Below, piece after piece: positions 8,991 to 16,395 of a stretch of DNA of 64,000 nucleotides. How positions within the stretch are numbered: position 1 is the stretch's first letter; every line of letters begins with the position of its first letter. Made by a program: the position numbers and the translations under genes. This stretch comes from Cellvibrio japonicus Ueda107 (GTDB taxonomy: Bacteria; Pseudomonadota; Gammaproteobacteria; Pseudomonadales; Cellvibrionaceae): contig NC_010995.1 of assembly GCF_000019225.1 (NCBI RefSeq), forward strand, positions 4,286,501 through 4,350,500. Reading direction: 5' to 3'. The notes under the pieces are model-generated. The model worked only from the letters and a program-made list of their open reading frames with translations, did no database searches and was not told where the DNA came from.

Positions 8991-10592
8991 ATGAATAACG
9001 CTAACGATGTCCTGCGCGTAAATCGCCGCCGCTTTATCGGTGGGCTTGCCAGCACCGGGCTGCTGCTCGGCCTCAATAGCTATGCCGGCAACCGCCAGGA
9101 CAGCATCGCCACCACCCGCAGCGGCCAGATTCGCGGCCAGCAGCAGCATGGCATCCACCGCTTTTTGGGCATTCCCTATGGCGCCGACACCCACGCGCGC
9201 CGCTTTATGCCCGCCTTGCCGGAAGTGCCCTGGCAGGGCCTGCGCGACTGTGTGGACTATGGCCCCGCCGCGCCGCAATTGGGCAGCCGCGAAACCATCA
9301 GCGAAGACTGCCTGTACCTGAATGCCTGGACCCCCGGCCTGCGCGACGGCGCCAAGCGACCTGTGCTGGTGTATATCCACGGCGGAGGCTACAACAATGG
9401 CTCGGGCGCCGATGCCCAGTACGACGGCACCAACCTGTGCCGGCGCGGCGATGTGGTGGTGATCACCCTTAACCATCGCCTGAACGCCTTTGGCTACCTC
9501 TACCTGGCCCCCTTCGGCAGCGCGGATTTTGCCTACTCAGGCAATGTCGGCCAAGTGGACCTGGTGCAGGCCCTGCACTGGGTTAAGGCCCACGCCCGGG
9601 AACTGGGCGGCGACCCGGACAACATCACCCTCTTTGGCCAGTCCGGTGGCGGGGCCAAGATCATCACCCTGATGGCCATGCCGGCAGCCCAGGGCCTGTT
9701 CCAGCGCGCCTTTACCATGAGCGGCCAGCAGGTCACCGCCGCCGGGCCGCGCGCGGCCAGCCAGCGCACCGAACGCTTCCTGGACGCCCTGAAACTGTCG
9801 CCCGGCAAGCTCGACAAGATCAAAACCCTGCCGCTGGCGCAGTTACTGGAAGCCACCCAGGTGAGCGACCCCTCGCGGGTGGAAAACAACCGCCTTTACT
9901 TCGGCCCGGTGCTGGATAACCAGGTGTTGCTGCGCCACCCTTTCTACCCGGATGCGCCGGCCCAAGCGCGCCACATCCCCCTGGTTATCGGCAACACCCG
10001 GGACGAAACCCGCGCCTTCCTCGGCGGCGACCCGGCCAACTTCCAACTGACCTGGGCACAATTGCCGCACAAACTGGCCGAGCAGCAATATGTGGACCTC
10101 AACCCGGAGGTGGTGATTGCCGAATACCGCCGCCTGTACCCGCAGTATTCGCCCTCGGAAGTATTTTTTGCCGCAACCACCGCAGGCCGCTCCTGGCGCG
10201 GAGCGATTATTGAAGCTGAGGAGCGCGCGCGCCAGGGCGCACCGGCCTACGTCTATCAACTGGATTGGGGCTCCCCCCTGGATGGAGGCAAATTCGGCGC
10301 CTTCCACACCCTGGATATCCCCCTGGTATTCGACAATATCGCCCAGCCAGGATCGCGTACCGGCACGTCTCCCGCAGCGCAACACATGGCCGACCAGATG
10401 AGCAATGCGCTGCTGGCCTTTGCGCGCACCGGCAACCCCAGCCACAAGGGCATTCCACACTGGAAACCCTATCGCCTGGACAAACGCGAAACCCTGGTCT
10501 TTAACCACACCTCTGCCCTGGTCAATGATCCGCGCGGCGGCGAGCGCGAACTCTACGCGCGGGTGCCCTTTATCCAGAGAGGCACCTTTTAA
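8991..10592 (+). CDS. Type-B carboxylesterase (alpha/beta hydrolase), twin-arginine signal
   Basis: A 533-residue carboxylesterase, probably removing acyl groups (for example acetyl) from plant polysaccharides. The N-terminus has a twin-arginine-like RRRFIGGLASTG followed by a hydrophobic run, so periplasmic export of a folded protein is likely. Family features are YIHGGGY (oxyanion hole), the SEDCLYLN signature, GQSGGG around the nucleophilic Ser and FHTLDIPLVF around the catalytic His. The elbow reads GQSGGG instead of the common GESAG. It lies downstream of the TonB receptor behind a terminator and upstream of two more locus genes. The substrate is inferred from context. Confidence 0.85.
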   Translation: MNNANDVLRVNRRRFIGGLASTGLLLGLNSYAGNRQDSIATTRSGQIRGQQQHGIHRFLGIPYGADTHARRFMPALPEVPWQGLRDCVDYGPAAPQLGSRETISEDCLYLNAWTPGLRDGAKRPVLVYIHGGGYNNGSGADAQYDGTNLCRRGDVVVITLNHRLNAFGYLYLAPFGSADFAYSGNVGQVDLVQALHWVKAHARELGGDPDNITLFGQSGGGAKIITLMAMPAAQGLFQRAFTMSGQQVTAAGPRAASQRTERFLDALKLSPGKLDKIKTLPLAQLLEATQVSDPSRVENNRLYFGPVLDNQVLLRHPFYPDAPAQARHIPLVIGNTRDETRAFLGGDPANFQLTWAQLPHKLAEQQYVDLNPEVVIAEYRRLYPQYSPSEVFFAATTAGRSWRGAIIEAEERARQGAPAYVYQLDWGSPLDGGKFGAFHTLDIPLVFDNIAQPGSRTGTSPAAQHMADQMSNALLAFARTGNPSHKGIPHWKPYRLDKRETLVFNHTSALVNDPRGGERELYARVPFIQRGTF

Positions 10593-10636
10593 ACCGACAC
10601 CCTTAAAAAAACGACATAACGCAGTGAGAGAAGACG

Positions 10637-10759
10637 ATGTACCGATTGCCACTCCTGAAAAGCCTGTTCCTGGGCCTGGCCTGCGCCCTCAGCGCCTGCT
10701 CGACATCCCCCGGCACACCGGCGGGCGCCGCAGCCGTAGCACAACTGGTCTATGGTTAG
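10637..10759 (+). CDS. Very short lipoprotein, or remnant of a lipoprotein gene
   Basis: A 40-codon frame starts with ATG after GAGAGAAG. It encodes a textbook lipoprotein signal (MYRLPLLKSLFLGL, then ACALSAC), about 20 further residues (Thr/Pro/Ala-rich, ending AQLVYG) and a TAG. After the lipobox Cys almost nothing remains, so this is either a genuine mini-lipoprotein or the surviving start of a larger lost gene. It sits between the esterase and the 1286-residue protein, all on one strand. Confidence 0.5.
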   Translation: MYRLPLLKSLFLGLACALSACSTSPGTPAGAAAVAQLVYG

Positions 10760-10812
10760 GCTAAATCACCCACACAAAGGCAGCTAAATAACAGCGACAG
10801 CGAGGCCCCCAG

Positions 10813-13800
10813 GTGAATCGATTGTTTTGCAGACCCGGCGTATGGCTGGGTGTTTTTTTCATGGCACTGGCAACACTTACCGCCAGCGCTGCCCAGGCGC
10901 CCCAGGCGCAGTTGCTGTTTTACGTCTCTGCGCGCGACAGCCTCAACGCCGATATCGCCGGGGGTGACGCCCAGCCCAATTTTATCGACCAGATAAAGCG
11001 CAGCCATACCGGCGTGCGCGATGCCCAGAGTAACCAGGGGTGGGCGATTGAATGGGCCGATGAAGGAATCCTGAGCTGGAATGCACCGGGCAATATCTAC
11101 GCCCAGCGCGGCACCCTGAGTTTTTTCTGGCGCCCCGGTTATCCGGTGGGCGAAGCGCCCTTTGTGATTTTTCGCGTGGGCTATGCCGACCACAGCAGTT
11201 GGGATATGGCCTGGCTGCGTATCGACTGGAATGGCAGCGGCTTTGATGCCTTTGTCACCGATGCCAACCTGGCGCGCACACGCGTGTCCTACACCATGGC
11301 GCAAGTACCGGCGGCCGACCAGTGGCTGCATCTCGCGTTCAGTTGGGATGAAACCCGGGGAGTCGCCCTGTATGTGGATGGTAAACCCGCTGCCCGGGCC
11401 GCGCTCAACACGCGCCTGGGCAGCGCTGATTTTGATACGGGGCTGGACCAGTTCGGCCTTGCCGGTCGCGTGCTGTCGCCCCACCAGGTACAAAGCCGCT
11501 ACAACTTTTTGCGCGGCAGCCACCTCGCCGAGCTGCGCGTGTACGACCAGATGCTGGACGATACCAGCGTCCAGTCCCTTGCCCGGCAACAAACGCAGGC
11601 AGTTGCCGCACAGCCAAGTGGCGATCCACACCAGGCCTGGCTGTATCGCCACGGCTGGGAAGCGCGCAACGCACCGCCGCTGCTGAAACCGGGCCACAAC
11701 AGCTTTCGCAAAATTGAATTAACCGACACCTTCGATTTAAAGCAGTGGATGTGGAAAGCCACCGACGGCATCGCCGAAACCACCTGGCCCGGGGTGTATA
11801 ACCGTTCGCGCCTGCCGGGGCGCAACGATTATTTCCAATTGCCGGATTGGAATACCTATGTCGAGGGCGGCCAGCATTTTGATGTGTACCTGCCCGCAGA
11901 AACGATCAACCGCATTGAAATGCGCGGTGCAGCCTTCGGTGAATTGCAATACCGCCGCAACACGCAAGGCCAATTCAACACCCTGGCACAGCGCCCCCGG
12001 GGCAGTGTGCGCTCGGTGTTTGACATAGCACCGATCACTGCCGGCCAATTGCGTTTCAGCAACAGCCAGCCGGAAACGCCTATCCAGGAATTCTGGGCCT
12101 ATCGCACAGGGACAGACGCGGAGCCGGAAGGCAACGTCAAACTGCGCTATCAGATTCGCGCCGATGCCGCCCCGGATTTCGATAACCTCGACAAGCTGCG
12201 CCAGTTTATCCAGGGGCGCTATCCCGCAACCGAGCGCGCGACGGTATTGGCCGCACCGCGCGGCGCGGCACTGCGCAAACGCGACAGCACACTTGCCGAT
12301 ACGCTAAAACACCAGCCGCTGGTACACGTCTTGATTCCCTCCAGTGTCAGCCATCCCCCGGCGGGCAAACCGCTCACGCGCAGTTGGGCCTACGGCTGGG
12401 AAAATATGTACGATGGCCTGGATGGGATTGCGCTGGATTTACCGCCGCTCAACCTCACGCCCACCCACAAGGGCGGTGTGATTCCGCTCAATATCCGCAT
12501 CAAAGATCCCCTTTGGCCGATGCGCGACCTGCTGGATATTTCCGTCTCGGTTAAACCCAACCAGGCCTACAGCCTGTGGCTGGACACACGCGACCGCATC
12601 CTCACCAACGACAGCCTTTATTTAACCATCGCCGCTGCCGCACCGGCATTTAACGGCAGCTTGCTGGAGGGTGCGGAAATACGCCTGGTATTTAAACCGC
12701 GCGCCCAGGCAATCGCCGAACACACCACCGATCGCTTTAACCAGGTGCGCGACAACTGGGGCTTTCTGGTGGAAGAGCACACCACCTCGCAACGCCAGCA
12801 GCTCTATCGCCGCGCCCATGTCGATATCAGCGATTTGCTGCGCGTCGATCCCGACCATGAACTGGGCCGCCGCTACTGGGCGTACATGAGTTATGGCAAC
12901 CAGGGCCTGCCACCCTTCGAGCAGCCGCAAGCACCCGCCGGTATCCCGCTCTGGGCATTTCGCCAAATCGAAGAATTAAAACTGGTGCGCCACCATATCA
13001 ACTGGTGGATCGACAAGCGCCAGGTGGACTACGGCGATTTCGGCGGCGGGATTTCCGATGATTCCGATCTGGTACAGCAATGGCCGGGGCTGGCGTTGAT
13101 GGGCGTAGACCCCGACAAAATCAACACCTCCATCACCGCACTGGCCGATGCCGCTTATCGCAACGGCATGTTTACCGATGGATTACCCAGTATCGAAACC
13201 GACGAGCTGCATGTGTACGAAGAGGGCATCAACACCAACAGCGCCCTGTTTTTATTAAATTGGGGTCAGCCCTGGGCCACGGAACGCTTAATGGAAACCG
13301 TCGCGGCGCTGCACCGGATTATCAAACCCAATCCGCAGGGCCATTGGCTGTTCTCCAGCAACTGGTTCAGCGGCAAAAAAATCTATCGTGAAGGTCATTG
13401 GGAATGGCAAAAGCCCTATTCCTTTCCGATCATGCACCCCGCCATCATGCTCGGGGAATTCAATGCCGACCCGCGCAGCCGCCAGTTGGTTACGCGCCTC
13501 GCCGATGGCTACCTGGCCTACAGCTATACCGCTGCCGATGGCCAATGGGCCCTGCCCAACGAAATTAACTGGCGCACGGGCGCAACCCGCGGCGGTGAAA
13601 TGCATCGCGGCGCCGGCGCCGGCGATATCCCCACCTTGTTCTGGAGTGCCTGGCACTGGACCGGGGATGAGCGCTATTTAAAAGTGCTGGATTACCGCGC
13701 GGCGCGCGCGGGCATCAGTTCGCTGTCGCGCATCAACGACAACTTTATCGACCTGCTGGGCAAGCGCGATACCTGGGGCAAGGCGCTGGCCGCCGATGCC

Positions 13801-14673
13801 GGCCCCAATCGTGAATTTGAAAATTTTGTCGCCTGGGAAAACAGCGGCGACAAAACCTACCTGGAGCAACTCTACGCCGACAACATCCGCCTGAAATCGC
13901 TCAGCATGTATTTCAATACCGAAGGCCACTGGTGGAGTGACCGTGTGGAAGCGCGCCATGACCTGTTGCAGCGCGCGCGCCTCGGCGGCGTGGCGCTGAG
14001 CCGCAACCGCACCAACCCCGGCCACAGTGTCAGCTGGCGTTTTGACGATCCGGACGGCGCGCTACAGGTGGCCCTGCTGATGCCGCGCGCACGTACCGAT
14101 AAGCTCAAGATTATCGCCTACAACCTCAGCGACAAAGTGCAATCAGCACAGATGACTGGCTGGAATGTGCAGGCCGGACGCTGGCAATTTACCACCGGTA
14201 TCGACAGCACGGGTAATGACAAGATTGATAAACCCCTGACACAACAGCAAGTGGCGTTTGAAAAAACGCTATCGATTCCCGTGACCTTCCCACCCCGGCA
14301 AACCCTGGTGATCGAGATGGCATTATTGGACGCCAGCACGCCCGTGGAATTTCGCCCCGACCTGGCCATTGGCCGCGGCGATGTCACGCTCAAGGGCAAA
14401 GCCCTGCACGTCCGGGTGCACAGTCTGGGCCACCAGGATGCGCCTGCCGGTGAAGTGCTGGTCGAAAACGCCCAGGGGCAGGTATTGGCGCGCGCCCCTG
14501 TTCCCCCGCTGGCTGCCCCCAGCAACCTGCAAGCACAGACTGTGCAGGTCAGCCTGGATTTGCCACGCAAGATGGATCTGCACAATGCCCATGTACGGGT
14601 AGTGCTGGCCGATGACACCGCGGAAATCACCCAGCTCAACAACCGCGTGGACTTTAACGACTGGATTCGATAA
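10813..14673 (+). CDS. Large secreted LamG-containing protein with a putative (alpha/alpha) toroid catalytic region
   Basis: A 1286-residue secreted protein I cannot assign to a known CAZy family. A signal peptide (cleavage near TASAAQA) is followed by a LamG/concanavalin-like domain (about residues 30-260; note LHLAFSWDETRGVALYVDGK), a long beta-rich middle (to about 700), a helical region with aromatic and acidic motifs suggestive of an alpha/alpha toroid (about 720-1060; DFGGGISDDSDL, EINWRTGATRGGEMHRGAGAGD) and a beta-rich C-terminus. GTG is the start, with GAGG 8 nt upstream. It is 15 nt from the following GH43, so the two are probably co-transcribed. A glycoside hydrolase or polysaccharide lyase role is inferred from architecture and neighbours only. 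Confidence 0.7.
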   Translation: MNRLFCRPGVWLGVFFMALATLTASAAQAPQAQLLFYVSARDSLNADIAGGDAQPNFIDQIKRSHTGVRDAQSNQGWAIEWADEGILSWNAPGNIYAQRGTLSFFWRPGYPVGEAPFVIFRVGYADHSSWDMAWLRIDWNGSGFDAFVTDANLARTRVSYTMAQVPAADQWLHLAFSWDETRGVALYVDGKPAARAALNTRLGSADFDTGLDQFGLAGRVLSPHQVQSRYNFLRGSHLAELRVYDQMLDDTSVQSLARQQTQAVAAQPSGDPHQAWLYRHGWEARNAPPLLKPGHNSFRKIELTDTFDLKQWMWKATDGIAETTWPGVYNRSRLPGRNDYFQLPDWNTYVEGGQHFDVYLPAETINRIEMRGAAFGELQYRRNTQGQFNTLAQRPRGSVRSVFDIAPITAGQLRFSNSQPETPIQEFWAYRTGTDAEPEGNVKLRYQIRADAAPDFDNLDKLRQFIQGRYPATERATVLAAPRGAALRKRDSTLADTLKHQPLVHVLIPSSVSHPPAGKPLTRSWAYGWENMYDGLDGIALDLPPLNLTPTHKGGVIPLNIRIKDPLWPMRDLLDISVSVKPNQAYSLWLDTRDRILTNDSLYLTIAAAAPAFNGSLLEGAEIRLVFKPRAQAIAEHTTDRFNQVRDNWGFLVEEHTTSQRQQLYRRAHVDISDLLRVDPDHELGRRYWAYMSYGNQGLPPFEQPQAPAGIPLWAFRQIEELKLVRHHINWWIDKRQVDYGDFGGGISDDSDLVQQWPGLALMGVDPDKINTSITALADAAYRNGMFTDGLPSIETDELHVYEEGINTNSALFLLNWGQPWATERLMETVAALHRIIKPNPQGHWLFSSNWFSGKKIYREGHWEWQKPYSFPIMHPAIMLGEFNADPRSRQLVTRLADGYLAYSYTAADGQWALPNEINWRTGATRGGEMHRGAGAGDIPTLFWSAWHWTGDERYLKVLDYRAARAGISSLSRINDNFIDLLGKRDTWGKALAADAGPNREFENFVAWENSGDKTYLEQLYADNIRLKSLSMYFNTEGHWWSDRVEARHDLLQRARLGGVALSRNRTNPGHSVSWRFDDPDGALQVALLMPRARTDKLKIIAYNLSDKVQSAQMTGWNVQAGRWQFTTGIDSTGNDKIDKPLTQQQVAFEKTLSIPVTFPPRQTLVIEMALLDASTPVEFRPDLAIGRGDVTLKGKALHVRVHSLGHQDAPAGEVLVENAQGQVLARAPVPPLAAPSNLQAQTVQVSLDLPRKMDLHNAHVRVVLADDTAEITQLNNRVDFNDWIR

Positions 14674-14687
14674 ACCGAGGCTGTACG

Positions 14688-16349
14688 ATGTTCAAACCTG
14701 TTTCTATCCGACGCTTACTCATCGCCGCCCAGGGCGTTGTTATTGCACTTGGCCTGGGTGCCTGCATACACCAACCTGTGCAACAGCAACAACCCTGGGT
14801 AGCTGACCTGGGCAATGGCGACTATCAAAATCCGGTACTCCATGCCGATTACTCCGACCCGGATGTGATTCGGGTCGGCGATACCTACTACATGACCGCC
14901 TCCAGTTTTAACAGCGCACCGGGTTTGCCACTGCTCACTTCCAAAGACATGGTCAACTGGGAACTGGTAGGCCACGCCTTCCAGCAGCAATCCCCCCTGG
15001 CTGTGCATGCGCGCCCGCAACATGGCGGCGGTGTCTGGGCACCGAGCCTGCGCTATCACAACAATATGTTCTGGATTTTCTACGGTGATCCCGATGTGGG
15101 TATCTACATGTATCAGGCCAAGCATTTTGCCGGCCCCTGGAGCAAACCCCATTTGCTGCTGCCGGGCAAAGGCCTGATCGATCCCACGCCCTTTTGGGAT
15201 GAAGACGGCAATGCCTACCTGCTGCATGCCTGGGCACACAGCCGTGCCGGCATCAGCAACAAGCTCACCCTGCGCCGCATGTCCCCCGACGGCCGCCGCA
15301 TCCTCAACCAGGAAGCCCCGATTGTGGTCAACGCCGACCTGCTGCCGGAATACCGCGCACTCGAAGGGCCCAAGCTCTACAAGCGCAATGGCTATTACTA
15401 CATTTTCGCCCCTGCCGGCGGCGTAGCGCCCGGCTGGCAAAGTGTGTTCCGCGCCAAACAGATTTACGGCCCCTATGAAGACAGGATCGTGTTGGAACAG
15501 GGCAATACCGACGTCAATGGCCCGCACCAGGGCGCCTGGGTGCAAACGCCGGAAGGCACCGACTGGTTTTTCCATTTCCAGGACAAAGGCGTCTATGGTC
15601 GCATCCTGCATTTACAGCCCATGCGCTGGGAAAACGATTGGCCGCTGATCGGGCAAAACATCAATACCCAGGGCGTTGGCGAACCTGTGGCGCGCCATCG
15701 CAAACCGGTGCAAGGCTTCCCACAGCAAGTCCCCGCCACCCGTGACGAATTCGATACACCTGAACTTGGCCTGCAATGGCAGTGGAACGCCAACTGGAAG
15801 CCCGAATGGTATTCGCTCAGCGCCAACCCCGGCTATCTGCGCTTATACAGCCAATACGATGCCCTGAGTACGCAAAAAAACAGCCTCTGGCCAACGCCAT
15901 CGCTACTGCTGCAAAAAATTCCCGCTCCGGAATTTTCAGTGACCACACAGATCACCCTCAACGCCACTCACACAGGTGATCGCGTTGGCCTGATCGCCTA
16001 TGGCTTTCACTATGGCTGGATCGGCCTGCGCCGGGAGGGCGGACATACCCAACTGGTCTACGCCACCTGCTACGACGCCGCCAGCGACCGCACCGAACGC
16101 ATCCGCTTTCGCAAAACCCTGGACACCAACAGCATCTATTTGCGCATGGACATGCGCGAAGAGGGCAAGGCCGAATTTTTCTACAGCCTGGATGGCAAAC
16201 ACTATGAACGCGTCAGCGGCCTGTTCCGCGCCGACCGCGGCCGCTGGGTAGGAGGAAAAATCGGTTTATTCAGCGCAGGCGCACAAGCGTCAAAGGGGAA
16301 GTCCTATGCCGATGTGGCGTATTTTCAGGTGACGCCGTTGGTTAAGTAA
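14688..16349 (+). CDS. GH43-family beta-xylosidase/arabinofuranosidase-like lipoprotein
   Basis: A 553-residue lipoprotein (signal ending LGLGAC) with a five-bladed propeller and a C-terminal beta-sandwich, the layout of two-domain GH43 exo-enzymes. Likely acidic residues are in HADYSDPDVI (base), GLIDPTPFWDEDG and ALEGPKLYK (acid). It follows the 1286-residue protein by 15 nt with GAGG before its ATG, so it closes the glycan operon. Its last 40 codons are duplicated 11 kb away at 27263-27385, on the far side of the AT-rich island. A strong hairpin follows the stop codon. Confidence 0.88.
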   Translation: MFKPVSIRRLLIAAQGVVIALGLGACIHQPVQQQQPWVADLGNGDYQNPVLHADYSDPDVIRVGDTYYMTASSFNSAPGLPLLTSKDMVNWELVGHAFQQQSPLAVHARPQHGGGVWAPSLRYHNNMFWIFYGDPDVGIYMYQAKHFAGPWSKPHLLLPGKGLIDPTPFWDEDGNAYLLHAWAHSRAGISNKLTLRRMSPDGRRILNQEAPIVVNADLLPEYRALEGPKLYKRNGYYYIFAPAGGVAPGWQSVFRAKQIYGPYEDRIVLEQGNTDVNGPHQGAWVQTPEGTDWFFHFQDKGVYGRILHLQPMRWENDWPLIGQNINTQGVGEPVARHRKPVQGFPQQVPATRDEFDTPELGLQWQWNANWKPEWYSLSANPGYLRLYSQYDALSTQKNSLWPTPSLLLQKIPAPEFSVTTQITLNATHTGDRVGLIAYGFHYGWIGLRREGGHTQLVYATCYDAASDRTERIRFRKTLDTNSIYLRMDMREEGKAEFFYSLDGKHYERVSGLFRADRGRWVGGKIGLFSAGAQASKGKSYADVAYFQVTPLVK

Positions 16350-16352
16350 CTG
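16228..16352. repeat. Left copy of a 125-bp direct repeat flanking the island
   Basis: The 3' end of the GH43 gene, including its stop codon. It matches 27264-27388 over 125 ungapped positions with about 12 differences (roughly 90% identity). The two copies bracket the AT-rich peptide island exactly. Confidence 0.9.
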
Positions 16353-16353
16353 C

Positions 16354-16385
16354 TGCACCTGGCCTAAAACAATAGGCCAGGTGCA
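16354..16385. terminator. Bidirectional hairpin terminator between GH43 and the M16 peptidase
   Basis: TGCACCTGGCCT (16354-16365) pairs perfectly with AGGCCAGGTGCA (16374-16385) around an 8-nt loop. It lies between two convergent genes and is followed by ATTTAT. The right copy of the flanking repeat does not carry it. Confidence 0.75.
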
Positions 16386-16395
16386 TTTATAACTC

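Noticed and set aside
8403..9476. Minus-strand frame spanning the receptor end and esterase start
   Set aside because: Covers two real plus-strand genes and a terminator; no protein features.
1..16349. Xyloglucan locus as known from Cellvibrio (GH95 with GH31 and GH35)
   Set aside because: GH95 and a TonB receptor are present, but no GH31 or GH35 genes, and two GH43 plus an unknown large protein are, so the target glycan is probably different.
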